This document shows positions 49,015-59,350 of a stretch of DNA of 64,000 bases, piece after piece. The stretch is from JALOLG01 sp963722415. GTDB taxonomy: Bacteria > Actinomycetota > Acidimicrobiia > Acidimicrobiales > Ilumatobacteraceae. The translations under genes and the position numbers were made by a program. A model generated the notes under the pieces. The model was given only the letters and a program-made list of their open reading frames with translations, was not told where the DNA came from and ran no database searches. Numbering within the stretch: position 1 is the first letter of the stretch; each line of letters starts with the position of its first letter. The stretch spans positions 209,665-273,664 of the forward strand of contig CAVRNI010000002.1 in assembly GCA_963722415.1 (NCBI GenBank), read 5' to 3'.

Positions 49015-50789
49015 TGGCGATCATTGAGCGAGAACCCAAGCGAATCTTGCTGCTTTGCTCGGCGTTCAACGGACTGACCCAACGGGCTTGGATCGAGCTC
49101 CGCGAGGCGGGCCATGACGTCACCGTCGAGCTCGCCACGAGCGAGGAAGCGATCATCCGGGCGGTGGCGTTGTTCGGCCCTGACCTCATCATCTGCCCGT
49201 TCCTCCGGCAGCGGGTCCCTGCCGAGGTGTGGCGTCGCCACCGGACGATCATCATCCACCCTGGCCCAAAAGGTGACCGTGGCCCGTCCTCGCTGGATTG
49301 GGCGATCTCGACCGGAGAGACCCGATGGGGTGTCACGGCGCTGCAAGCGGTCGAAGAGATGGATGCCGGCCCGATCTGGGGATCGCGGAGTGTGTGGCTC
49401 GACCCCGTCGCGCCTCGCAAGAGCACCGTATACAACGGCCCGATTGCTGACGCGGCGATCGAACTGATCGGCGAGGTGGTCGTCAGGGCGACCGACCCAA
49501 CGTTCACGCCCGAGCCGTTGGACTACCGGCGACCCGACGTCATCGGGTGCCTACGACCGGCGATGCGGGCGGCCGACCGCCAGTTCTCCTGGTCCGACAG
49601 CACCGACACGATCCTGCGGTGCACCCGCGCCGCCGACGGATCGCCCGGAGCACGAACGATGCTCTGTGATCTACCGGTTTCGGTTTTCGACACCCACCCC
49701 GGCCCGGCCTCGGCCGGGCCGCCCGGCACGATCGCGCTCCGCCGCGACGATGCCGTCCTGGTCCGCACCGGCGACGGTGGGGTGTGGGTCGGGCAGGTCC
49801 GCACCGAGACCGGGGCGACGAAGCTCCCCGCCGCGATCGCGCTGCGAGACCGCCTCCGGGGCGTGCCCAAGGTGATGCAACCCGTCGATCGAGGGGCGAG
49901 CCGCGGTCGGCACCACGACCTCCGCTATCAGCGGCACGGCCCCGTCGGCATCCTGACCTTCGACTACTACAACGGTGCGATGTCCACCAGCCAGTGTCGC
50001 CGGCTGACCGCCGCGATCCGCCACGCCACCGCACAGTCGACCAAGGTGCTGGTCATCCGCGGCGGCGACTCATTCAGCAACGGCATCCACCTCAACGTCA
50101 TCGAGGCAGCTCCATCGCCGGCACTCGAAACGTGGCGCAACATCAACGCCATCGACGACGTGTGCCGGCAGATCATCACGTCCACCGGCCAGCTCGTCGT
50201 CACGTCGGTCGCCGGCAACGCGGGAGCGGGCGGAGTGATGCTCGCCCTCGGCGCCGACCGTGTGATCCTGCGCGACGGCGTCGTGCTCAACCCGCACTAC
50301 CAGACGATGGGACTGTACGGCTCGGAGTACTGGACCTACCTGCTCCCCCGCCGCGTCGGTGCCTCCGAGGCGGCGGCACTCATCAACGCCTGCCTGCCGA
50401 TCGGCGCCCGACAGGCCGAGAGGATCGGCCTCGCCGACGAAGTGCTGCCCGGTCGGCCCGCCGAGTTCGAAATGGCCGTGATCGACTACGCCCGACAACT
50501 GACGCGGCGCGCCGACTACGCGCGATTGCTCGAAGCCAAGATGGCGGCCCGTGCGGCCGACGAACGCCGCAAGCCCCTCGCCGCCTATCGCGCCGAAGAA
50601 CTGGCCGAGATGAGTCGGGATATCTTCGACGACCGCAACGGCTTCAACGACGCCCGCCACGCGTTCGTCACCAAACGCACACCGACCTCGACACCAGCCC
50701 GTCTCGCCGAGCATCGCGGTGACAGTGAGGCCCACGCTCGACGACGTGCCCCGGCTGGTCAGCTAAGTGACACGCGAGTCGAACGATGA
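49014..50789 (+). CDS. hoxX: HoxX, hydrogenase maturation protein (CO synthase)
   Basis: 591 aa, intact. N-terminal formyl-THF-transferase-like half: RILLLCSAFNGLTQRAWIEL, PDLIICPFLRQRVP, HPGPKGDRGPSSLDWAI, EMDAGPIWGSR. C-terminal crotonase half: RYQRHGPVGILTFDYYNGAM, IRGGDSFSNGIHLNVIE, SVAGNAGAGGVMLALGADRV and YGSEYWTYLLPRRVG. In aerobic hydrogen oxidisers HoxX converts a formyl group via formyl-CoA to the CO ligand of [NiFe]-hydrogenase. No hyp or hydrogenase genes lie within the window, which is unusual. ATG at 49014 by overlap with the upstream stop. Confidence 0.9.
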   Translation: MAIIEREPKRILLLCSAFNGLTQRAWIELREAGHDVTVELATSEEAIIRAVALFGPDLIICPFLRQRVPAEVWRRHRTIIIHPGPKGDRGPSSLDWAISTGETRWGVTALQAVEEMDAGPIWGSRSVWLDPVAPRKSTVYNGPIADAAIELIGEVVVRATDPTFTPEPLDYRRPDVIGCLRPAMRAADRQFSWSDSTDTILRCTRAADGSPGARTMLCDLPVSVFDTHPGPASAGPPGTIALRRDDAVLVRTGDGGVWVGQVRTETGATKLPAAIALRDRLRGVPKVMQPVDRGASRGRHHDLRYQRHGPVGILTFDYYNGAMSTSQCRRLTAAIRHATAQSTKVLVIRGGDSFSNGIHLNVIEAAPSPALETWRNINAIDDVCRQIITSTGQLVVTSVAGNAGAGGVMLALGADRVILRDGVVLNPHYQTMGLYGSEYWTYLLPRRVGASEAAALINACLPIGARQAERIGLADEVLPGRPAEFEMAVIDYARQLTRRADYARLLEAKMAARAADERRKPLAAYRAEELAEMSRDIFDDRNGFNDARHAFVTKRTPTSTPARLAEHRGDSEAHARRRAPAGQLSDTRVER

Positions 50790-51269
50790 GCGGCCACGAA
50801 CGCTGACTCCTCACTAAGGCGAAATGGGTCGCACGCGAGCAGGCTGTCGATCACACCGTCAAAACTACGCATGTCCGTCGCACCCCGAGAGCGCACTTCG
50901 AACGACGGCGCCCACAGGACCGCAGCGAGTACGGATCGGCACCCCCGCGCGCCCGTGACCCGGCGAACTCGGACGTGCGGCCTCGTTGAGTTCGGCGGTG
51001 TTATCGGGCAAATGGGGTGAGAGTCGTGCGCTCGGTTGGCCAGGGAGGCAGCGTGGGGAATACCAGCCATTTTGGTGCCGTGAAGGGAATCGTGCGGGAC
51101 GTGTCCGCTCCGTGGCTGAACTGCTCAAACCTGAAGCCCGCCGGACAGGCGGTGGGTGAGGGCGAGCCAGAGCCGAACGAAAACGGGCGTCGGGTCATCT
51201 AATGGACCGACAGCGACGTCGATTCCCGCTCCGCAAACGACCCGATGCATTCGCCGGCCGGCGGGCTGA
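50790..51269. other. 480-bp interval without a supported gene
   Basis: Lower GC and less regular codon periodicity than its surroundings. I see no gene, RNA or repeat here. Confidence 0.5.
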
Positions 51270-52112
51270 TCAGTCCCCGCCGGAGCCAACCGGGCTGAAC
51301 GAAACGAACACGGTGTGATCGTTGGCGCGTACACCGCTCAGCCGCAACGGCGGTGGATCTCCAGGTCCTGTCGGAATTGCATAGTCGGTCCGCCACAGAA
51401 GCGACCCGTCGACCGTCGACAGCACTTCGGCGTTGAACCACAGCGTGAACAGCCGTTGACCGGCGACATGCCAAGGCCACGAACTCGTGCTGTACGGGTC
51501 GACGACCGGCTTCTCCCAGCGGATGTCACCGCTGTCGAGCTCATAGCCGACGAGCCGGGGGCCTCCCTCGAGCGTGAACACGGCGCCGTCACCGACCGCT
51601 GACACGTCGCCGTACACCCAACTGCCCGGCCGCTCCCACAACAGCTCCCCACTCACATCATCGAATGCTCGCGTCGGGACGTCTTGTCCTCCCTCGATAC
51701 GCACACCGTCGACGACGAACCCCATGTCCGACTGCGACTGCGACGACGCCGGATCCGGGTTGGCGGGCAGCTCACCAACCGCGACGTCGCTGCCGTCGTC
51801 GGCGTCGAACGCGGCCCGCTGCTCAGTGGTCGTGTACCACGACAAATACACCGCCTCGTCGGTCGCTGCCACGATCGACCGCCACACCTGCTCCGGCGAA
51901 CATGTTGACCATTGGTACTCGCCAGTCTCGATCGCGTAGGCAGCAACGATCGGGAACTCACCCTCAGCGCACATCTCCGCCGGAGCGGGACCCGACGCCA
52001 CACCACCGGTCCCGACCGGCGAACCCCCAGACAGCTCGTCACTGTCCCCGCATGCCGCTATCACGAGCACCAACCCGACCGCACTCCAACACATCCCAGC
52101 GCTGCGCCTCAC
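51270..52112 (-). CDS. PQQ-like beta-propeller lipoprotein
   Basis: 280 aa. Lipobox (SAVGLVLVIAAC), then repeated blade motifs of the type AYAIETGEYQWSTC, AFDDVSGELLWERPGSWVYG, YELDSGDIRWEKP and LSTVDGSLLWRTDY. Exported, tethered to the membrane; ligand unknown. GTG start overlaps the stop of a small upstream frame (GTGA). Intact. Confidence 0.8.
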   Translation of the reverse strand: MRRSAGMCWSAVGLVLVIAACGDSDELSGGSPVGTGGVASGPAPAEMCAEGEFPIVAAYAIETGEYQWSTCSPEQVWRSIVAATDEAVYLSWYTTTEQRAAFDADDGSDVAVGELPANPDPASSQSQSDMGFVVDGVRIEGGQDVPTRAFDDVSGELLWERPGSWVYGDVSAVGDGAVFTLEGGPRLVGYELDSGDIRWEKPVVDPYSTSSWPWHVAGQRLFTLWFNAEVLSTVDGSLLWRTDYAIPTGPGDPPPLRLSGVRANDHTVFVSFSPVGSGGD

Positions 52113-52315
52113 ACCGCCCCCTCAGCCGCAAACCAAACCGACCGTAGTTCACCGGCAATGATGTCCGCTTCCGATACCACCGCTTCGACAAGCATCCTGC
52201 GGCGCAATCGACCGTCACCTACCGCCCGGTCGACACGTGAACCATCACATTCACCGACGACGAACTCGACCACGCCATCGCGCGAACTGCGCCGGGCATC
52301 TGCCCAGCAACACAC
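52109..52315 (-). CDS. possible small ORF coupled to the PQQ-like lipoprotein
   Basis: 68 aa. VVEFVVGECDGSRVDRAVGD and MLVEAVVSEADIIAGELRSV. Its stop overlaps the next gene's GTG. No family recognised, and codon use is only moderately typical, so it may be spurious or the 3' end of a broken gene. The remaining sequence to 52426 shows nothing further. Confidence 0.3.
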   Translation of the reverse strand: MCCWADARRSSRDGVVEFVVGECDGSRVDRAVGDGRLRRRMLVEAVVSEADIIAGELRSVWFAAEGAV

Positions 52316-52426
52316 GTCGCCGCCCCCCGGCGATCCAAGGACGCGCCGGTTCAGGGTTATCCCCGTCTTACTCGGACACGTCGACGCGTCCGGCCGGATC
52401 GTTCACGCGTCATTCGTTCGGCGTTG

Positions 52427-52815
52427 TCACGCCCACGCGGCGATCGCCTCGATCTCGATGAGCCACTCTGGTTCGAGAAGTCGGGCGCAGACGACGGTAC
52501 GTGCGGCGCGATGCGCACCGAGATGACTCATGAGCACAGCGACGTTCGCAGCGTCGAAGGCCGGGTCGGCTAGGTAGAACCGCAACGACACCAGGTCGGC
52601 AAAGGTCATCTCAGCACTTGCCAGCACCGCGCGAGATGCCGCCAGACGAGGGTCGCCTGCTCCTCGAAGCTGATCGGTATGGTCCTGCCGTCAGCCTCGT
52701 AGCCGTTGAGGCCGCTGATGTACAGCGTACGAACGCCCGCAGGGACCTCGACCGCATGTGCGTAGTTGACGTACGGCTCGTAGACATCCGAAGGGTTGTG
52801 GGCTTGATTGGTCAT
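52427..52815 (-). CDS. RidA/YjgF-family protein, one indel
   Basis: About 130 aa. N-terminal VEVPAGVRTLYISGLNGYEA and EEQATLVWRHLARCWQVL; after a shift near 52620, AEMTFADLVSLRFYLADPAF, RTVVCARLLEPEWLIEIEAI. The conserved Arg/Glu region near the end fits enamine/imine deaminases or their relatives. Confidence 0.82.
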
Positions 52816-53057
52816 CCAGGGATCATGACCCGGCCAGCCCGGCCGTCACCGCGGTTCGACCTCTGTCGACGGGCTACGGCGTCTCGTTGTCGGGTGCCCC
52901 TGACCGGCACATTGGGGACTCTCCAGCGGGGCCGGCCCACTGAGTAACACCCATCCCGATCTGCCGCCCCCGGCGAGAGCGAAGTCGCCAGGCGTGGCAG
53001 CAAGGGCCTCGAAGCGCGGGCAGCTTAATCATCTTGTTCTTGCTGGTGCTCGAGCGC

Positions 53058-53360
53058 TCACTCGGTTAGCGGTCCAGGCGCATCCCGAGACGCGCGCCAC
53101 CTCGTCCAGCACCACTCGGTGGATGAAGCTGAACTCGTTCGCCAGTCGGACTCTGGCGCAAGTGGTTCACATGTGTAGTAGTCGCCCGTCCCGACAGCGG
53201 CGCCGAAACCCTCCTGCAGCCGGGCGAAGACATCGGCCGGATCCATGCACCGACGAGCGCTCGTTGGCCTCGCGTCGAAGTTCGGATCTGGGGCGCGCCG
53301 TTCTCCGAGACCCGCCGGCTGCCGCAGGAAAGTCCAGTCGAGTCGGAATACCTCTTCAGT
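53058..53360 (-). other. coding-like segment, unidentified
   Basis: Two frames give protein-like text: DPADVFARLQEGFGAAVGTG and, one base shifted, ANEFSFIHRVVLDEVARVSG. Upstream is LDWTFLRQPAGLGERRAPDP. It looks like one small broken or misread gene between RidA and the acyl-CoA-dehydrogenase-like gene. I do not recognise the family. The other parts of 52816-53420 show nothing. Confidence 0.3.
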
Positions 53361-53420
53361 CGAGCTGCGGTTCTGCGGCTGAGGCAGGTCCGCAGCGGTG
53401 GGTGGCCGGTGCCGACCTGG

Positions 53421-54583
53421 TCAGACGATGAATGGCGGCGCGAGATTCGTCGATGCCGGCGGCGATGCGACCCAGGCGTGGCGCGATGTTGATCCGCGAA
53501 GGAGATGTGCTGTCGGGCGACATGGACGTCGAGCAGCGAGGTGAGCACGGGTGCCCGGCGTACGCGGCAGCTCCACCGCACAAGCGGTGCGCCGTTGAGA
53601 CGCGTCGCGACGGCGACGTCGATCGCGTGCTGAACGGACATCATGCAACGGGCCTGGGACGGACGGGAGGCTCGTTCGCCACGGATTGCGGCGGCCCAGA
53701 CGTCGCCGACGGCGCCGAGCACGCCGGCCGGCATCGCTGCTCGGAGCGAGGCATCCGCCGCGGCGAGTTCTGCCACGCCGACGGGGTCGTCAGCGAGCTC
53801 ACCGCGCGTCGAGCGCCACTTCCGGCGTGCGCCACCCGCTGCAGCACGTTGTCGACCGCTCGCAGCAGGCCGATGCCGAGCGGGGAGCAACCAGGACCGG
53901 GAGCAGCACGGTGAACAACGGGAGTTGCCACAGGGGCCCGTCCAGCCACGGGCTCCCCGTGAGCGTCGTCGAGCGACCGAGGTCGACCACGAGATCGTCA
54001 GCCTGAACGTGGTGACTGCCCGTCGCTTGCAGCCCGCACGAGTGCCAGGTGTCCTCGATCAACAAGTCGTCGGACGGAACGAACACCACTCGCCGCACCG
54101 GCTTGTCGCCCTGCTCGTCAGGCACCATCGCACCGAGCCCGATCCAGCGGCTGTGCACGACGTTGCTCGCGAATGGCCATCGTCCGGTGAGGGAGGTTTC
54201 GCCCCCAGGGCTCACTCCTCGCCGGCGGTGGACGACTCCGAGCGGGGCGAACATCCCGGCGGTGCCGACATCCGGATCGGCGTACACCTCACGAGCGGCA
54301 TCTCGAGTCAGATGTCCGCTGAAGATCGCGCAGCCGGCGCTGATCCCGACGCACCACCCGGCGCTTGCGTCCGCAGCTGCGAATCGCGCGACCGCTTCCA
54401 CCACGTCCCGCGGGTCGGCCTCGAGACCGCCGAGTTCGGCGGGGAGCAGCATCCTGTTGATACCTGAGCGCGCCAGCGCTTCAACCACTTCGCCGTCGAG
54501 CTGACGCGCGTGCTCCTCTCCGCCGAGTGCTGTGCAACCACGGCGACCGCACGGTCAAGGTCCTCACCCACCCCACTCATCGC
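53421..54583 (-). CDS. acyl-CoA dehydrogenase/flavin monooxygenase-like protein, frameshifted
   Basis: About 385 aa when bridged. MSGVGEDLDRAVAVVAQHSA, then VVEALARSGINRMLLPAELG, AVARFAAADASAGWCVGISA, GETSLTGRWPFASNVVHSRW and WHSCGLQATGSHHVQADDLV, a typical acyl-CoA dehydrogenase N/middle domain. The C-terminal helical part (SVQHAIDVAVATRLNGA; DVHVARQHISFA) lies in other frames; shifts near 54510, 53880, 53590 and 53470. It belongs to the branch that includes FMN/FADH2-dependent hydroxylases. Substrate unknown. Confidence 0.7.
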
Positions 54584-54827
54584 ACCAAAGGGTAGGCGCA
54601 TCACGCCGCCGATCGAGCGAGCGAGCCCACGAGCGTCCATTGGTGGCCTCCCCGCCTGGGTCCAGTCCGGCGCAACTGTCCGGGAACGAAAACTGGTTCC
54701 ACAGCGGAGCGATTGCCTGCCCCAGAACGCCGGCTCCGAGCGTGATCGGGCGTGGGCCGGGTCGAGCTTCGTACCCGTTGGGTGGGCTGAGTGATGGGGC
54801 GCGAAGGAACGACATGTTCGTCTGGTT

Positions 54828-57591
54828 CTACGGCACGTCGGTGTCGGCGAGTTGCTCCAGGTGGGAGGTCATGAGTTCGCGGGCGGAGTGGATGTCGAGC
54901 TTCGCGTAGATGTGCTCGAGGTGGGTCCGGACCGTGGCTTCAGACACGGTGAGCCGTTCGGCGATCTCGCGGCGACTAGTGCCGGACCTGACTAGCCGGG
55001 CGATGCGCAGCTCCTGGGGGGTGAGTTGGCCGTCGGGGGTGCGCCGGCGTCGTCTCCCCCCGGTCGATGACAATCCCTCGCGGGCGTAGCACGCCAAGGC
55101 CGGCGCGCCCAGACCGTCGGCCGTGTCGAGCGCCTCGGCCAGGATCTTTCGCGCTCTGGCCGCTTGGCCGTTCTGGTGAAGCATGTTGCCGTACGAGAGC
55201 AGTGTGGAGGTGCGTTCCATCGACAGTTCGGCGCCATCGTGCAGGGAGAGCGCCTCCAGGAAGTGGCGCTCGGCGCCCTGTTGGTCTGCGTGCCGCATTG
55301 CCAATTCGGCGCGGCCGAATGCGGCGGCGACGCCCGGGTATCGGCAGGGAAGCTGCGCCGCGCATCGGTCCAACCAGCCGAGCAGGCGGGCCGCGTCGGC
55401 GTCGCGGCCGGCTCGCGCGTGTGCGATCACCGCTCGTCCCGCCCAGGGAACGACGCACGGTTCGCCGATGCCCAGTTGCTCGCAGAGCTGTTCGGCCTTC
55501 AGGTAGACCGTGGCTGCCGCCTCGGGTCGGCCGAGTCCAAGATGCGTGATCCCGTCCAGGTGCAGGAGCCAAATCCGTGCGATCCCTTCGTCTCGCTCGT
55601 CGAGCAGCGTTTCCAGTTGTCCGCGGCAGCCGTCGGCCTCTGTTGGGCGGTCGAGATGGAGCAGGACGAAGAATCGAACGACCGCGTTGTAGGTCGCTCC
55701 GAGGGGAACCAAGTCGGTCAGCTCAGCTGCTCGGCTGCTGAGCTGGAGTGCCTCGGTGAGCCGCCCGGTGCGTGCTGCGACTTCCGCTTCACCAATCAGC
55801 GACATGGTGAGCGCTTCTGCGGCGCCGCGTTGTTCGGCCGCGACGCGGACCGACCGGAACCCACCGCGGCGACGTCGAACTGCTCCAAGTACTTCGCGGC
55901 ATGGGCATGGATGCTGGTGAGTCCCCACGTCCACGCTGGGTCGGCGAGCTCGGGGCGAGGGTTCGCCTGGGCCGAACTGGCGGCGCTGGCGGTCGCTGCG
56001 AGGCCGACGGCATCGCCGGTCAACACGGTCAGGAAACCGTGGGCCGACTCGGCGTGCAGGCGCAGGGTGTTGTCGTCGCCCGCTAGTTCGACGGCCTTAC
56101 TGGCCAAAGGGAGGCACCCGCGAGGACCGAGCACGATGTGCATGCTCAGCGCTTGGTCGATCAGCGCGTCAGCCGCTGCGGCCGGGTCGTCGACGAGGAG
56201 TAGGTCGGCCGCTTCCGTGAAGCACGTCGCAGCAGTGACGTGGTCCCCGCTGGCGTAGAGGGCTCGACCTCGCATGCGGAGCGCCGCCGCCCGCACCTCG
56301 GTATTGATACGACTTCTGGACAACACGCGTTCGTAGGCAAGGGAAGCCGCGATGGGGTCCCCCGCGCCCAGCAAGGCGTCGCCCTGTGCCAACAGCAACG
56401 GAGTCGGTGCTCGGTCGCCGGCGAGTTCGACCGCGGCGGATAGTTGCGACGCAGCTGTTTCCAATGCCCCGACATCGAGCGCCGCTCGCCCTGCCCGCTC
56501 GAGCGCAGCGATGACTTCGGGGCGATCGCGCAGCCCAGCTCGCAACGCATGCTCGGCGGCTTCGGCGTCCAGGCCCCGCTCGGAAAGCAACTCGAAGCTG
56601 CGGCCGTGGAGCCGCGTTCGAACCGGCGCGGGAAGATCCTCGTACAGCGCCTGCGCGAACAAGGGGTGCGTGAAGCGCACCGCACCGTCAGTCATCGGTT
56701 CGACCAGCCCGCTTCGACAGAGTGCGTCGATTGCTCTGTCGGCGTCTGTGTCGCCGAGCCCGGCGACATCGGCGGCAACCTCGGGACGGAAGCGAACACC
56801 GAGCACGCTTGCAGCCCGCACGCATTCCAATGCCGTCGACGGGAGGCCAGCGAAGCGACTGAGCAACAGGCTGTCGGCACGCAGCGCGGGCCAACCTTCG
56901 GCATCGGACCCGTTGACGGCACCGGTCCCAATCGCTAGCGCCACCTGTTCGAGCAGCAACGGGTTACCGGCGCACAGTTCCCACGCCTTGGTGGCGGCGG
57001 CATCGGACACGGGTCGCCCGGTCCGTTCCGTCAGCATCGCCGTCGACCCGTGGCGGGTGAGCGGCGCCAGTCGCACGAAACTGGCCACGCCAGATCCGAC
57101 GAGGCCCGAGGCCACCAAGCGGGCATCGTTCGGCCAGCTTCGTATGGTCACGATCACTGCAACCGCCAACGAGCCGATTCGCCGGCACAGCAGCGACAGC
57201 AGCTCGAGCGAATCCGAATCCGCCCAATGCATGTCGTCGAGTGCGATCACGACACCCGCCTCAGTGTCTCCAGCCACCGCAGCAATCGGTAGAGCTGTTC
57301 GGAACGCGCCGTAACGCCTTGGGACCCGGTTACCAGGGTCGCACCGCCGAGCGTTGCAAGCGCCTGGTCGAGCACACCGAAGGGCAGGGATATCTCCATC
57401 GCGTCGCCCTGGCCCAGCCCCACACGGAGATCCGGGGCTGCCAACTGCCCTGCCAACTCGAGGATGCTGCTCTTGCCGAGCCCGGCATCGCCCTCGACGA
57501 ACAGCGCCCCACCGCGGCCGGCGCGCGCCGAGTCGAGCAACTCGGCGATGGCCGCCCTCACGTCGTCGCGCTCCCACAACGGGCTGCCCAT
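54828..57591 (-). CDS. LAL-type LuxR regulator (large ATPase, TPR, LuxR HTH), frameshifted
   Basis: About 915 aa. Walker A GDAGLGKSS and Walker B VVIALDDMHWADSDSLELL, with a shift near 57270 between them. Then AAA lid, TPR helices, a second shift near 55870, and a C-terminal LuxR HTH: LTPQELRIARLVRSGTSRRE, IAERLTVSEATVRTHLEHIY, AKLDIHS. LAL/MalT-family activators often control a nearby catabolic or biosynthetic cluster. It is divergent from the SnoaL-ABM genes. ATG at 57591. Confidence 0.85.
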
Positions 57592-57855
57592 GGCGCGCCT
57601 CCTCCAGCCGGGCAAGGTTACGCAACGAGCCCGGCCCAAGAAATACGACGATCGTCGGATGCTGCAGTCGACGGCGTGATCGATACTGCACGCGATGACG
57701 GTGGCTGACACCGCTCGGGAGTTCCTGTTGACCTTGCGTCTCGAGCCGGACGGCGCCCATGCGGCTCGTTGCGTGCCGTCGGCGAAACGAACGAACGGGT
57801 CTTCGAGGGTTGGATCGGCCTTATCGGCCTCATCACAGAATTGCGAGGTGGAGCA

Positions 57856-58265
57856 GTGGACCACGCGGCGACGATGCGAAGCATCTACGAACTGATCAGT
57901 GCAGGAGACATCGACGGTTTCGGCAATTTGGTCGCGGACGACTTCGTCGAGCACGAGGAGGTGACCGATCGGCCCCCGACGAAGAGCAGGCACGCTCGAG
58001 TTCTTCCGGTACCTGCTGACAGCGTTCCCGGACATGCGGATGGATGTCGACGACCTGATGGCCGACGACGACAAGGCCGTCGCCCGGGTGACAGCCACGG
58101 CGACACACCAGGGCGAGTTTATGGGCGTGCCACCGACGGGCGGCACGCGTGCAGATGCAACTCATCGACATCATGCGATTCAACGAGGACGGGCTCATCT
58201 GCGAGCACTGGGGGGTCGCCGACATGCTGTCGCTCATGCAGCAACTCGGCGTTGTACCCGCCTAG
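57856..58265 (+). CDS. SnoaL-like (ester cyclase) protein, two indels
   Basis: About 136 aa. SIYELISAGDIDGFGNLVAD, DFVEHEEVTDRP; after a shift near 57990 FPDMRMDVDDLMADDDKAVA; after another near 58143 LIDIMRFNEDGLICEHWGVA. Typical SnoaL polyketide-cyclase family. GTG 57856 or ATG 57874. First gene rightward of the LuxR regulator. Confidence 0.78.
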
Positions 58266-58388
58266 CTACCCCGGAGTTCACCGACCTCGAGGTCGTGACC
58301 GAATGGACCGAACACAACTTGAACTGCGAACGCGCTGGGTAACCACTGCGCCAGTCTCCGAGCCCGGTGCAGATCCCAGATTCAAGCG

Positions 58389-58796
58389 ATGGAGGCAAAC
58401 GTGACCGAGCACCCGAACGCAGCCCTTGTCCGATCGGCGTATGAGGCCGTGGAGCGCGGCGACGTTGGCGCCTTCGCCGATTCGCTCGACGAGAACATCC
58501 TGTGGCACGAGTCGATGCCTGGTTTCGAGGGTGACTACCACGGCAGGGGCGAGGTGGTCGCCTTCCTCGGCCGGGTCTTCGAGGAGACCGGTATGGAGCT
58601 GCACAGCGTCTCGATCCACCACATCCTCGCCGACGACAGCCACGCAGCGGTGCTGCTCGAGACCGATGTGACAGTCGGCGACCGACGGCAGATCAGTCAA
58701 TATGTCGACGTGTACCGGCTGCGGGACGGCAGGGCAATCGAGCACTGGCACCTGCCGCTGGATCCGAAGGTCGAGGCAGAGCTCTACGCCGGCTGA
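58389..58796 (+). CDS. SnoaL-like protein
   Basis: 135 aa, intact. AALVRSAYEAVERGDVGAFA, LDENILWHESMPGFEGDYHG and VYRLRDGRAIEHWHLPLDP. A second SnoaL copy next to the previous one, with only moderate similarity. Likely co-transcribed with the flanking genes. Confidence 0.85.
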   Translation: MEANVTEHPNAALVRSAYEAVERGDVGAFADSLDENILWHESMPGFEGDYHGRGEVVAFLGRVFEETGMELHSVSIHHILADDSHAAVLLETDVTVGDRRQISQYVDVYRLRDGRAIEHWHLPLDPKVEAELYAG

Positions 58797-58877
58797 CGTC
58801 GAGCCGCACGGTGAGGTGGAACAAAGCATGCCGCGCGGTATGACGGCCTCCGGCGCAGCGCAAGGAAGGGACTCTGA

Positions 58878-59174
58878 ATGACAATCAAGGCGATCGTCGA
58901 ACTGACTGTGCAGTCGGGTCGACGCGACGAGTTCGTGACGCTGCTGAATGGCTTGATGGCGCAGCACGCCGCGCCGATGCATGCTGCCGGTTGGCACGGG
59001 AGCACGCTCCATGCTGTTGTTGACGACCCGGACAAGGTCATCGAGATCTCCGAATGGGACTCAGCCGAGGCAAGAAATGCGGCCATGCAGAGTGAGGACA
59101 TGGGTGCGTTCGCGCCCGTGTTCGAACTGCTGGCCGCTCCATTCAGCGCGACCGTCGTCACAGAACTGCGCTAG
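58878..59174 (+). CDS. ABM-domain (antibiotic biosynthesis monooxygenase-like) protein
   Basis: 98 aa ferredoxin-like fold. Starts MTIKAIVELTVQSGRRDEFV; DPDKVIEISEWDSAEARNAA is typical of quinol/anthrone-type monooxygenases that need no cofactor. Intact. Third gene of the SnoaL-SnoaL-ABM set. Confidence 0.85.
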   Translation: MTIKAIVELTVQSGRRDEFVTLLNGLMAQHAAPMHAAGWHGSTLHAVVDDPDKVIEISEWDSAEARNAAMQSEDMGAFAPVFELLAAPFSATVVTELR

Positions 59175-59350
59175 GTACGGCCGGGGTTGAACATTCCACG
59201 AACCGGTCCCATGGACGCCACCGTTCACCGCGCGCCGCGCTGAAGAGCGGCGGAACAGAACCGCGCGCACAGATCCACCCCCGACAATGCACGCGCAAGC
59301 GACACATATGTACGCGTCTGCCCGGTCGATCAGGGCAGCCCCGAAACGAT

